The position numbers and the translations under genes are program-made. Shown in pieces: positions 51,774-60,194 of a DNA stretch of 64,000 nucleotides. Numbering within the stretch: position 1 is the first letter of the stretch; each line of letters begins with the position of its first letter. Location: assembly GCA_038235165.1 (NCBI GenBank), contig JBBSUG010000022.1, positions 1 through 64,000 of the forward strand. The letters are read 5' to 3'. The DNA comes from GCA-002050365 sp038235165 (GTDB lineage: Bacteria; Acidobacteriota; Blastocatellia; Pyrinomonadales; Pyrinomonadaceae). The notes beneath the pieces are model-generated. The model worked only from the letters and a program-made list of their open reading frames with translations, was not told where the DNA came from and did not search any database.

Positions 51774-52601
51774 CTATTTTCCAACTGATAATTGCGCCGT
51801 AAATTCGACAATCGGCAGCAACAAATCCGTTTCGTAATTCGTTTTCACGCCTTGCAAAACCGCCGCGACTCGCTCCAAACCCGCGCCTGTATCAACCGAT
51901 GGCGCGGGCAGCGGTGTTAATTCGTAAACGCCTTTGGCAGTTTCGTTGCGCTCGAACTGCATAAAGACGAGATTCCAGATTTCCATCGTCGTGTCGCCTT
52001 CGCCGTTGACGTATTTCGGGTGATTTTTTTCCGGGTTGTCAGGTTCGTCGCCCATATAATAATGGATTTCCGAACACGGTCCGCACGGTCCGGTGTCGCC
52101 CATCTGCCAGAAATTATCTTTGCGCCCGAAGCCTAAAATGCGGTCGGGTTTCGCGCCGACTTGTTCCCACAACGCGCGCGCTTCATCATCTGCCGGAACT
52201 TCCGCGTCGCCTTCATAAACCGAAAACCACAAACGATTTTCTTCGAGTTTCAATTCATTGACGAGAAAATCCCACGCAAATTTGATCGCGTCGGATTTGA
52301 AATAATCGCCAAAACTGAAATTGCCGAGCATTTCAAAAAAGGTGTGATGCCGCGCAGTTTTGCCGACTTCATCCAAATCGTTGTGTTTGCCGCCCGCGCG
52401 AATGCACTTTTGTGAACTCGTCGCACGCGTATAATCGCGTTTTTCCTGCCCGGTAAAAACGTCTTTGAACTGGTTCATTCCCGCATTTGTAAATAAAAGT
52501 GTCGGGTCGTTGGCGGGTAGCAGCGGCGATGAATGGACGCTTTTGTGTCCGTGTTTTTCAAAATATTCCAAGAATTTACGTCTAATTTCGTTTCCGGTCA
52601 T
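51774..52601 (-). CDS. alaS: Alanyl-tRNA synthetase, N-terminal catalytic half (separate gene)
   Basis: This is a 275-residue protein with the class II aminoacylation core: RRKFLEYFEKHGHKSVHSSP at the start, TARHHTFFEMLGNFSFGDYF (motif 2 region), GDTGPCGPCSEIH (171-180) and motif 3 in DTGAGLERVAAVLQG (237-250). It ends VEFTAQLSVGK at a TAG. A normal AlaRS would continue straight into the RVIADH helix found at the start of the 49085-51184 gene. All active-site motifs are present, so the two products could assemble. The ATG at 52601 gives the canonical MTGNEIR; the 29-codon upstream extension is not homologous. Confidence 0.93.
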   Translation of the reverse strand: MTGNEIRRKFLEYFEKHGHKSVHSSPLLPANDPTLLFTNAGMNQFKDVFTGQEKRDYTRATSSQKCIRAGGKHNDLDEVGKTARHHTFFEMLGNFSFGDYFKSDAIKFAWDFLVNELKLEENRLWFSVYEGDAEVPADDEARALWEQVGAKPDRILGFGRKDNFWQMGDTGPCGPCSEIHYYMGDEPDNPEKNHPKYVNGEGDTTMEIWNLVFMQFERNETAKGVYELTPLPAPSVDTGAGLERVAAVLQGVKTNYETDLLLPIVEFTAQLSVGK

Positions 52602-53120
52602 AATTAAGGAAATTTTATCACAAAGCCTGATCGAAAAGCAGTACACAGCCAAAAATGCCGAACGCTTTCGTAAAAAAACATTCGGCATTTCCAGTTCAAA
52701 AAGGAGATGAATTAGAGTAACAACCCTTCATCGCAGTATTTCAGCGATGTCGGCTGCGTGGTGAGAGGATTGTTCAATTATCAAAATAAGTCTAGATTTT
52801 TATCTGAAAAATTCTTGAATGCAAAATTTCAAATGTGCCCAGTAAATCTGCCTTACAATATATTATTCGGAGCGATATAGATTTCAGATTCAAATATTTA
52901 TTTTTTTTCACAATAAAATTTGCAGACCGCCGCCCGCTCGTTTTCCAGCGCATTTTGTGTTTGCTGATAAAAAGCGAAGCTCCGTGCAGCAGAATCAACC
53001 GGCTTTTGATTGTAAAATAACTGTCTTTCGTGCATTAATAGTTGAAGAAGTCAGGCAGGGAACTGTTCAAATCTGAAAGCATCAATCGAAATATTTCCCG
53101 AAGGTCGCAAAAGTTTCCGA
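52602..53120. other. 519-bp non-coding gap with one hairpin
   Basis: This lies between the divergent alaS-N and rsmG genes. AAATGCCGAA (52653-52662) pairs with TTCGGCATTT (52681-52690). The rest is AT-rich and holds promoters by position. Short open frames in it look like chance. No T-box, tRNA or other structured RNA was recognised. Confidence 0.5.
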
Positions 53121-53747
53121 ATGAACGATTCACAAAAAAAATTAATCGCCGCTTTGACGGCAAATCAACATTTTTTCGATATTTCTTTGAACGAAGACAA
53201 TTTGATCGCGCTCGCCGATTACTACGCTTTTGTTCAAAAACACAATGAAATTCTGCATCTTGTCGCGCCGTGTGCGCCGGAAGAATTTGCTGTTCGGCAT
53301 ATTTTGGAATCGCTGACGCTTTTGAAATATCTTCCCGAAAATGCCAAGTTTGCCGATATCGGAGCCGGAGCCGGACTGCCGTCGCTGCCGTGTCTGATTG
53401 TCCGCGAAGATTTACGCAGTGTTTTAATCGAATCAAAATTAAAAAAAGTAACATTTTTGGAAGAAGTTTCAGCAGAATGCCGACTCGAAAGCCGCACTGA
53501 AATCATTAATCGTCAGTTTGAGGAATTAGCTAAACCTAGTGTTTCTCACATTACCTGCCGCGCACTCGATAAATTTACGCGGAAACTCCCCAAACTTCTC
53601 AAATGGTCGGGCAATGCCGATCTGCTTTTCTTCAGCGGAAATGCTCTCCGTCAGGAACTGCAAAAAAACAACGTAAAATTTGAAGAAAAACTAATGCCTT
53701 TGTCCGAACAGCGATTTCTTTTCATCCATCGGGCGGAAAGTCGTTAG
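53121..53747 (+). CDS. rsmG: 16S rRNA (guanine527-N7)-methyltransferase RsmG
   Basis: This is a 208-residue SAM-dependent methyltransferase that modifies G527 of 16S rRNA. The substrate-side helix NLIALADYYAFVQKHNEILH and FAVRHILESLTLLKYLP precede the SAM loop ADIGAGAGLPSLPCLIV. ESKLKKVTFLEEVSAE is the usual adenine-side motif, and THITCRALDKFTRKLP-like sequence (SHITCRALDKF) follows. The family consensus DVGSGAGFPG is altered to DIGAGAGLPS but remains functional-looking. It stands alone, not with mnmG/parA. Confidence 0.85.
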   Translation: MNDSQKKLIAALTANQHFFDISLNEDNLIALADYYAFVQKHNEILHLVAPCAPEEFAVRHILESLTLLKYLPENAKFADIGAGAGLPSLPCLIVREDLRSVLIESKLKKVTFLEEVSAECRLESRTEIINRQFEELAKPSVSHITCRALDKFTRKLPKLLKWSGNADLLFFSGNALRQELQKNNVKFEEKLMPLSEQRFLFIHRAESR

Positions 53748-53857
53748 ACTCCAGATTCCAAGTTGAGAAATCTCGAACCTAAACCTTGAGCCTGAATCTT
53801 GAACACTCAACTATTTCTAGTTCGTTCGTTTTGCCTTGACGTTTCACCTTTGATACA

Positions 53858-54997
53858 ATGTCTTATATGGCACACGACACAATTAAAGCGCAAACCAATC
53901 GAATCGTTCAGCCCAAACGGGGAAAGACCACAACGGTTATCAGCGAAAGTATCGAACAAAAATCTTCACCTACAAAGCCGAAAGCTGAAAAAACACCGGA
54001 GAAAAAAGAAAAAATTAAATCCGCCGGTAAGTCTGTGTCCAAGATCAATGAATCAGTTGCGGCATCTCAACCTAAAACAAATAAAACAGATAAAAAAGCT
54101 AAATCCGGCGTTTTAGTCCGCAGTCCCAAACAAGTTCCGGTCGAGCCGAAGGCTGCTTCCAAAACGAAAAAACCGGCAATACCTGAAAAAGCTAGTCCCG
54201 TTAAGGTTTCCAAATCTATTGTGAAACAGGTTAAAGAACCGGCGCTGCCGCCGCAAACTAAAAAATTAAAAACTGCCGCGCCGTCTGATAAATTAAAAAC
54301 AACGGTTAAAACAACTAAAACTGCAATTGCCGAAAAAGCCGACAGCAAAACTAAAAAATCACCTGTATTGCCGTTCGCAGCTGAAAAAAAAGTGTCGGCT
54401 GCTAAAAGCGCACCAAAAAAGAACGAAGCGAAATTGCCGCCTCCGGCAGCAGTCGTCAAAAAAACCGAGAAAAAAATAAATGAAAAGACGGCGAAGGAAG
54501 TTAATCAAAAATCAAAGAAAATTGAGCCGCCGACAACTGTCGAAATTACGGCAACCAAAAGAAAAAAAGTCAGCAAAAAGATCGAGACAGAACAAACTAG
54601 GTTGATCGAAGAAATTATCGAACCGGAAACTTTGCTGCGTCCGATTAAACCTAAAAAGAAAAAAATCAAACCGATCGGTTCGGCGGTATTTCGTGGGAAA
54701 AAGAAACTTTACGATTTTGAAGTTTTTGATCTCGGCGAAATTTTCGAGCCTATTCCGGCAGTTTACGTCATTTCAAAACGCATCACCGACAAACGAAAAA
54801 AGGCACATCACACACTGGTCTGCATCGGCGAGACGGATTCCATCCCCGAAGAAATTAAAAAGCACCGCAAAAGCAAGTGTCTCAAAAAAAACCACGCGAA
54901 CGTCATCAGCATCTTAAAAGAAGCAGACGCGCAAAAACGTCTCAACATCGAAACTGATCTGAAAGCCGCTCATTCAATTCAATGCCGCCTCGAATAA
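53858..54997 (+). CDS. Lys/Ala/Pro-rich tail fused to a GIY-YIG-like domain
   Basis: This is a 379-residue protein. The first 270 residues are highly basic and repetitive (Lys, Ala, Pro, Thr; for example KTKKPAIPEKASPVKV), like bacterial histone-H1 or nucleoid proteins. The final 100 residues form a compact domain: PAVYVISKRITDKRKKAHHT, LVCIGETDSIPEEIKKHRKS, then QKRLNIETDLKAAH. The YV.S..., IGET and late Glu follow the GIY-YIG nuclease pattern, with the first Y of GIY/YIG only partly kept. It may be a DNA-bound nuclease or an inactive derivative. TTGCCT-N17-TACAAT lies at 53831-53859, so the ATG at 53867 could be a leaderless start. Confidence 0.65.
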   Translation: MSYMAHDTIKAQTNRIVQPKRGKTTTVISESIEQKSSPTKPKAEKTPEKKEKIKSAGKSVSKINESVAASQPKTNKTDKKAKSGVLVRSPKQVPVEPKAASKTKKPAIPEKASPVKVSKSIVKQVKEPALPPQTKKLKTAAPSDKLKTTVKTTKTAIAEKADSKTKKSPVLPFAAEKKVSAAKSAPKKNEAKLPPPAAVVKKTEKKINEKTAKEVNQKSKKIEPPTTVEITATKRKKVSKKIETEQTRLIEEIIEPETLLRPIKPKKKKIKPIGSAVFRGKKKLYDFEVFDLGEIFEPIPAVYVISKRITDKRKKAHHTLVCIGETDSIPEEIKKHRKSKCLKKNHANVISILKEADAQKRLNIETDLKAAHSIQCRLE

Positions 54998-55001
54998 AAG
55001 G

Positions 55002-55060
55002 GAAAAGGTGAAAAGTCGTGATGCCGGGATGTAATAACCTTTCACTTCTTTCACCTTTTC
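55002..55060. terminator. 12-bp hairpin after the Lys-rich gene
   Basis: GAAAAGGTGAAA (55002-55013) pairs with TTTCACCTTTTC (55049-55060) around 35 nt. It lies between the Lys-rich gene and the DinB-like gene. Confidence 0.5.
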
Positions 55061-55089
55061 TCCGTTGATTCTGTTAAGATATTTGTATT

Positions 55090-55602
55090 ATGAAGCGCCC
55101 CGAAAAAACAGAATATGCCGAATTTTACGAACATTATGTTTCGCTAGTCACCGAAAACGAAATTGTTCCCGCTTTGGGAGATCAAGTTGGTGATTTGAAA
55201 CATCTATTTTCCGGCATTAGCGAAGAAAAAGAAGATTACGCTTACGCCGAAGGCAAATGGACAATCAAAGAGGTTCTCGGACACATCATTGATGGCGAGC
55301 GGGTTTTCTCATATCGCGCCCTGCGATTTTCACGTAATGATGTCGCGCGGCTGGCAGGATTTGAAGAAAATAGTTACGTTGCCAACAGCAATTTCGGCAA
55401 TCGCACACTCGCCGATCTGGTCGAAGAATTTTCGCTGTTGCGGCGGTCAAACGTCATATTTTTCAATAATCTCGCTGATTATGCGTGGCAGCGCACCGGC
55501 ACGGCGAGCGACAATCCGATTTCCGTCAACGCGCTGGCATATATTTCGGTCGGTCACGTCCAGCATCATTTAAATATTCTGCGCGAACGATATTTGGTGT
55601 GA
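55090..55602 (+). CDS. DinB-family (DinB_2) metal-binding protein
   Basis: This is a 170-residue four-helix bundle of the DinB superfamily. The metal-site His residues lie in TIKEVLGHIIDGERVFSYRA and SVGHVQHHLNILRERYL. Members include thiol transferases for bacillithiol or mycothiol, but most are uncharacterised. It ends with the overlap TGATG, in which the next gene (a flavoprotein) begins, so the two are translationally coupled. Confidence 0.85.
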   Translation: MKRPEKTEYAEFYEHYVSLVTENEIVPALGDQVGDLKHLFSGISEEKEDYAYAEGKWTIKEVLGHIIDGERVFSYRALRFSRNDVARLAGFEENSYVANSNFGNRTLADLVEEFSLLRRSNVIFFNNLADYAWQRTGTASDNPISVNALAYISVGHVQHHLNILRERYLV

Positions 55603-56774
55603 TGCAATATGACGTAATTATCATCGGCGGCGGCGCGGCGGGACTTTTTTGCGCGATGACGGCGGGCAGACGCGGGCGCAAAGTCTTAGTCGTCGAACAC
55701 AACGCGGAAGTCGGGCGCAAAATTATCGTCTCTGGCGGCGGACGCTGCAATTTTACCAATCGGGATGTCAAACCGGAAAACTTCATCTCAAAAAATCCGC
55801 ACTTCTGCAAATCGGCTCTCGCCCGCTACACGCCGCCGGATTTTATCGAACTCGTTAAAAAACACCGTATCGAATTTTACGAGAAAAAACTCGGACAGCT
55901 TTTCTGCCGCGATTCTTCCAGACAAATCGTCGAAATGTTGGAGCGCGAATGTGAATGGGCAAAAGTTGAAGTTCGCACGAACTGCTTCATCAAATCAATC
56001 GCGCCGCCCGACAAACCCGGCGATGTTTTCACAGTCGAAACCAACCAGGGGATTTTCACCGGCGAAAGTTTAGTCGTCGCCACCGGCGGACTTTCTTTTC
56101 CGAAAATCGGCGCGACTGATTTCGGCTATAAAATCGCCAAACAATTCGGCTTGAAACTTGTGGTGACACAGCCTTCGTTAGTTCCTTTGGTTTTCGCCGA
56201 CGGCAGGAATTTCAGCAAACTCGCCGGTATTTCGGTTGATGCAATGGTTTCGAGCGGCAAAGAATCTTTCCGCGAAAATATTTTGTTTACACATCGCGGC
56301 TTGAGCGGTCCGGCGATTCTACAAATCTCAAATTATTGGAGTAAGTCGGAACCGATTTCGATTGATTTGCTGCCGACAGAAAATGCGGCGGAAATCTTCG
56401 GGAAAAACGAAACGAGCAAACAGAATCTCGATAATTTTTTGAGCCGTTTTCTGCCGAACCGTTTCGCCGAAATCTTCGCGGCGGCTAATTTTCAAAACAA
56501 ACCGCTCAATCAACTGAACAAAAAAGAAGTCGCCCAAATTGCTGAAACACTAAACGATTGGCAGGTAAAATTTGGCGAAACGGAAGGTTATCATAAAGCT
56601 GAAGTGACGCTCGGCGGAGTTTCGACCGCTGAACTGTCATCGCAAACAATGGAAAGCAAAAAGGTTAAAAATTTATACTTAATCGGTGAAGTCGTTGATG
56701 TCACCGGCTGGCTCGGCGGCTATAATTTTCAATGGGCGTGGTCGTCCGGGTTTGCCGCCGGACAAGCGGCGTAG
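55602..56774 (+). CDS. HI0933-like FAD-dependent oxidoreductase (BaiN/RdsA type)
   Basis: This is a 390-residue flavoprotein. The FAD motif is YDVIIIGGGAAGLFCAMTAG, followed by the family signature GRKIIVSGGGRCNFTN. The C-terminal FAD-contacting motif is YLIGEVVDVTGWLGGYNFQW. Members are annotated as aminoacetone oxidase or NAD(P)/FAD-dependent oxidoreductases of uncertain substrate. The start at 55602 shares a base with the DinB stop; a 39-codon upstream extension reads through the DinB gene in another frame and is not credible. Confidence 0.92.
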   Translation: MQYDVIIIGGGAAGLFCAMTAGRRGRKVLVVEHNAEVGRKIIVSGGGRCNFTNRDVKPENFISKNPHFCKSALARYTPPDFIELVKKHRIEFYEKKLGQLFCRDSSRQIVEMLERECEWAKVEVRTNCFIKSIAPPDKPGDVFTVETNQGIFTGESLVVATGGLSFPKIGATDFGYKIAKQFGLKLVVTQPSLVPLVFADGRNFSKLAGISVDAMVSSGKESFRENILFTHRGLSGPAILQISNYWSKSEPISIDLLPTENAAEIFGKNETSKQNLDNFLSRFLPNRFAEIFAAANFQNKPLNQLNKKEVAQIAETLNDWQVKFGETEGYHKAEVTLGGVSTAELSSQTMESKKVKNLYLIGEVVDVTGWLGGYNFQWAWSSGFAAGQAA

Positions 56775-56782
56775 AATTTGTA

Positions 56783-57229
56783 ATGAAACTGGCGAAAAGT
56801 TCACATCAAAAACTCGAGTCTTTTTTTCGTGAATTTACGAACGATGAAAATTTCCGACTGCCCGTAATTCATTTTTACGTCGGAAAATTTACCCGCGTTT
56901 TCACGGCAGTCGTAAAAGTTCACGGCATCACTTTCGGTCGGCACATTTATATTATGCCGAGTTTTGTTGAGCTAAACCGCAGTAATCAATTGAAACTTCC
57001 CGAAAAACTCGTCGCCCACGAAATCACTCACACGCTGCAATACAGGCGCGAAGGTTTTCTTAAATTTTTTTACAAATACTTGACGAGTTTTTGGGGAAAT
57101 CTGCGAAAACAACCCGACTGGAGCATTATGTCGCGGCAGGAAGCCTATCTCGATATTCCGTTTGAAATAGAAGCACGCAAAGTCGCCGAAAAATTTGTTG
57201 AATGGAATGCGGAAAAGATAAGAACGTGA
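56783..57229 (+). CDS. Small DUF4157-like HExxH metallopeptidase
   Basis: This is a 148-residue protein with a central zinc motif LVAHEITHTLQYRREG (HEITH) and a downstream YLDIPFEIEARKVAEKF, where Glu residues may complete the site. The arrangement resembles the eCIS-core/DUF4157 group of minimal peptidases. There is no signal peptide. It begins 8 bp after the flavoprotein stop, in the same direction. The Met at 56783 is preferred since upstream residues overlap the flavoprotein's C-terminus. Confidence 0.75.
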   Translation: MKLAKSSHQKLESFFREFTNDENFRLPVIHFYVGKFTRVFTAVVKVHGITFGRHIYIMPSFVELNRSNQLKLPEKLVAHEITHTLQYRREGFLKFFYKYLTSFWGNLRKQPDWSIMSRQEAYLDIPFEIEARKVAEKFVEWNAEKIRT

Positions 57230-57282
57230 AGTGGTTGGTTATTTAAATTGAACTTTTTACTTTGTACGATCTTCCGTATTAC

Positions 57283-58740
57283 TTATGGATTGACAAATGT
57301 GTGAATACACGGGGTTTGAGCGACCTCGCGCAGTGAATCAATTTTTTTGGCGCGTTCATATTCGGCAAGTTTTGCCATCAAGAAAGTCTGCTCTTTCGCC
57401 GTCATCTGCATATATGCCATATCAAATGTCGCGCCCGTGCAGTGCGGCGGAGTTTGACCGGTATAGGCATTTCTGGTGGCTTTCGATAAATCGAATTGGT
57501 ATTCGAGCGAGCGCGTCAGCGACGTGATCTTGAGCGGTCGCTTAAATTCGTCGTAATAAGTTTTGCCTAGTTCTTCTAAAAACGCCTTCGCCCGCGGATG
57601 AAACATTCGCAACAGCCGCCGCTTCATTTTCAGACGGTCGGCGGGGTTGGTCAAATCATATTTTTCGCCGTTGTAATTATTGGCGAGTGTTTTCAACACC
57701 GAATAATCGTCAGAATTTAACAGCAGCGGCGTTCTGGTGCGCGTCGCCGCTTCAAATGAATAAAAATCCGAACCGTCCGCGCTGGTTCCGATGTTGTCGA
57801 GATAATAATATTTCGTCGCCAACGGCAGTTCGACCAATTGATTTGCCATTCTCATTCTGGCGAGCGCGGCAAAATCTTTCGGCAATTTGTCGGGCGTGAT
57901 GCCCAAATCCCTAAAAATCGATAATTGTTTACTAATGCCGCCGCCCATTTCTGCCGGAATCACCACACCGGAAACCAACCCGACCGGCGCATCACGTTTG
58001 CCCATCGCCAGATTGCGGGCGGCTTCCCACTCGGCAACCGGAACCGCCAATTCCGGTGCGCCGGTTGAGGTTGTCACTTCTTCCGCTTTCAAGTCAGCGG
58101 CGGTAAATTCTGCGTCCTGAACTTCCCACGCCTGCATCAAATCGTCAATTCCTTCCGGCTCTTCACCGCCGAGCGGATCAACGACGCGAATCGGAATCGG
58201 TGCAGAAGTGACGATGCGCGGAGCCATTTTGCCGCCGGAATTTTTGCCGCTGTCGTCAAAATGATTGGCAATCAAAATTCCGATGACCGCGAAAAAAAGA
58301 ATCGCAAATGTCGAACCGGCGGCGGCAATCAATAAGATGGGAGGCTTATTTGATTTCGGGGTCTGGATTGGGGATTGGGGACGTGCCGGAACATCAACTG
58401 GCGATGGCTGAATTTTTGCATCTTGACTTCTGTAATCCGGCATTTGCCCTATTTCGAGCCGGATATGAGTTTCGGTGCCGATTTTTATGTTGTCGCCGTC
58501 GAAAATTCGCTGCGGCTGCCCGGAAATTTTTTCGCCGTTGACAAAAGTTCCGTTGAGCGAATTTTCATCAACGATAAACACCACATCGCCGTCGCGGAAA
58601 AACGTCGTGTTGAGCCGCGAAAGACCGACATCATCAAGCACGATTTGAGCGACACTTGTCCGCCCGATTGAAACTTCTTCTTCAATCTCGACGTTTTGCG
58701 CCGCGCCCGCCGTTTCAATGTAAAGTGTTATTTTTTTCAC
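57283..58740 (-). CDS. FHA domain, TM and DUF5715 peptidase-like protein
   Basis: This is a 485-residue protein in three parts. The FHA phosphothreonine-binding domain (about 18-95) has VSIGRTSVAQIVLDDVGLSR, then LNGTFVNGEKI. One TM helix follows (ILLIAAAGSTFAILFFAVIG, about 135-160). The C-terminal region (about 335-485) carries ITSLTRSLEYQFDLSKATRN, HCTGATFDMAY and a final IHTFVNP. That His..Asp..His spacing is the zinc site of DD-peptidase/DUF5715 folds. It may couple kinase signalling to peptidoglycan cleavage. It follows the small Zn-ribbon gene by 6 bp. Confidence 0.8.
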   Translation of the reverse strand: MKKITLYIETAGAAQNVEIEEEVSIGRTSVAQIVLDDVGLSRLNTTFFRDGDVVFIVDENSLNGTFVNGEKISGQPQRIFDGDNIKIGTETHIRLEIGQMPDYRSQDAKIQPSPVDVPARPQSPIQTPKSNKPPILLIAAAGSTFAILFFAVIGILIANHFDDSGKNSGGKMAPRIVTSAPIPIRVVDPLGGEEPEGIDDLMQAWEVQDAEFTAADLKAEEVTTSTGAPELAVPVAEWEAARNLAMGKRDAPVGLVSGVVIPAEMGGGISKQLSIFRDLGITPDKLPKDFAALARMRMANQLVELPLATKYYYLDNIGTSADGSDFYSFEAATRTRTPLLLNSDDYSVLKTLANNYNGEKYDLTNPADRLKMKRRLLRMFHPRAKAFLEELGKTYYDEFKRPLKITSLTRSLEYQFDLSKATRNAYTGQTPPHCTGATFDMAYMQMTAKEQTFLMAKLAEYERAKKIDSLREVAQTPCIHTFVNP

Positions 58741-58746
58741 TCGATT

Positions 58747-58965
58747 TTAATGATGATGATCTTCTGCTTCGCGCACTTTGTCCAAATCTAAAAACTTTGA
58801 GAAATCGTCGAAATGAAACATCGTCTCGTCTTTACAGTGTTCGCAAAAAAACGTCACGTCTTCGCCCAAATACATATCTTTCAAATGATAAGCGATGAAA
58901 CAACCGTAACACCGCTGAATGCGTTTGCGAACTTTTTCCAGCATCGCGGAAGATTTTTCCTGCAT
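58747..58965 (-). CDS. Small zinc-ribbon protein upstream of the FHA gene
   Basis: This is a 72-residue protein with two CxxC pairs (RCYGC and FCEHC) separated by about 20 residues, and a His-rich end (AEDHHH). It is probably a zinc-binding ribbon. The Met at 58965 is chosen; a TTG start at 59091 would add 42 less convincing residues. The 6-bp gap to the FHA gene suggests cotranscription. No named family is recognised. Confidence 0.65.
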   Translation of the reverse strand: MQEKSSAMLEKVRKRIQRCYGCFIAYHLKDMYLGEDVTFFCEHCKDETMFHFDDFSKFLDLDKVREAEDHHH

Positions 58966-59215
58966 TTTGTCATTGTTGCCAAAGTTATGGAAAAGTGCAA
59001 GAGCGCATCGCTCATAAATCAGTCGGCGGACTTGCAAATTTTTAGCCGTTGTGTTGAAAATAGATGAAAGCGATGACGAAAAACTTTGCAAATGCAGTTC
59101 ATCATTTCCATCATCGGCACGATAACAATCGCGCCGGCTAATCTTACTGTATCAAATGTAAAATTTGTTTATGTGCGTAAACTTTACCGAAGGTTTTTGC
59201 TTTTTTGTGTTTAAA

Positions 59216-60079
59216 ATGAAAGAATTTAAATTAAAAATCGCCCTCCAAAAGTCCGGTCGCCTGAGTGACGAGTCGCTCGGACTGTTGAAAAACTGCGGCA
59301 TCAATTTCAGCAACGGTTTAGGCAAACTTCGCAGCGAGGCGCGAAATTTCCCGCTCGAAATTTTCTTTTTGCGCGATGATGACATTCCGCAATATGTCGA
59401 AGACGGCGTGGCGGACATCGGCATCGTCGGCGAAAACGTATTGGCGGAAGACAACCGCGATGTCGAAACGGTCGAAAAACTCGGTTTCGGCAAATGCCGT
59501 CTGTCGCTCGCCGTGCCGAAAATGTTTGATTACAAAACGGTTAAAGATTTGGAGGGCAAACGCATCGCCACGACATATCCGCACATTTTGAGCGAATTTT
59601 TCGGCAGGCACGATGTCAATGTCGAAATTCACACGATCAGCGGTTCGGTTGAAATCGCTCCGTCAATCGGTTTGGCGGACGCGGTTTGCGATCTCGTCAG
59701 TTCGGGAAGCACGCTGTTCACCAACGGTCTGCGCGAGGTTGAAACCGTCTTAAATTCCGAAGCCGTTTTAATTGCGCGAAAAAATCTCGACGAACGCGAG
59801 CGAAAAATTTTGGAAAAAATGCTTTTCCGCATTCGCTCGGTCAACGCCGCAAACGAAAATAAGTATATTCTGCTCAATTCACCAAACGATAAACTAGACA
59901 AAATTATCGGGCTGTTGCCTGGAATCAAAAGCCCGACGGTGATGCCGCTCGCCGAGACCGGTTGGAGTTCGGTGCATTCCGTCATCAACGAAAACGATTT
60001 CTGGGAAGTCGTCGAAAGTCTGAAAAATGAAGGCGCGGAAGGTGTTTTAGTGCTTTCGATTGACCAAATGATTCAATAG
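59216..60079 (+). CDS. hisG: ATP phosphoribosyltransferase HisG
   Basis: This is a 287-residue long-form HisG, which joins ATP and PRPP in the first step of histidine synthesis. ALQKSGRLSDESLGLLKNCG opens the first domain, and IATTYPHILSEFFGRHDVNV lies in the substrate cleft. ISGSVEIAPSIGLADAVCDL is the PRPP-binding signature. The C-terminal ~80 residues (LPGIKSPTVMPLAETGWSSV) are the ACT-like regulatory domain that binds histidine, so feedback inhibition is expected. The ATG at 59216 is the usual start. It heads the his block hisG-hisD-hisC. Confidence 0.96.
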   Translation: MKEFKLKIALQKSGRLSDESLGLLKNCGINFSNGLGKLRSEARNFPLEIFFLRDDDIPQYVEDGVADIGIVGENVLAEDNRDVETVEKLGFGKCRLSLAVPKMFDYKTVKDLEGKRIATTYPHILSEFFGRHDVNVEIHTISGSVEIAPSIGLADAVCDLVSSGSTLFTNGLREVETVLNSEAVLIARKNLDERERKILEKMLFRIRSVNAANENKYILLNSPNDKLDKIIGLLPGIKSPTVMPLAETGWSSVHSVINENDFWEVVESLKNEGAEGVLVLSIDQMIQ

Positions 60080-60117
60080 CCGATGCCGATATTATTTGCG
60101 CGAAAAAAATAATAATT

Positions 60118-60143
60118 CACGCAAAGGCGCAAAGAACGCAAAG
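60118..60143. repeat. GCGCAAAG-type word repeat between hisG and hisD
   Basis: The sequence repeats CACGCAAAG, GCGCAAAG and AACGCAAAG in a row. It lies in the 115-bp gap between hisG and hisD and is of the same word-repeat class as others in this window. Confidence 0.5.
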
Positions 60144-60194
60144 TGGAAAAAGTTGTCAGCGAAAATTCAATCAATGCTGAAAATGCTGAAAATT

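Noticed and set aside
52792..52998. Short open frame in the alaS-rsmG gap
   Set aside because: Lys/Ile-rich composition of AT-rich DNA, no start signal and no recognisable motif.
55485..55601. Longer start for the HI0933-like flavoprotein
   Set aside because: The 39 extra residues come from the DinB gene read in another frame. The FAD motif follows directly from the ATG at 55602.
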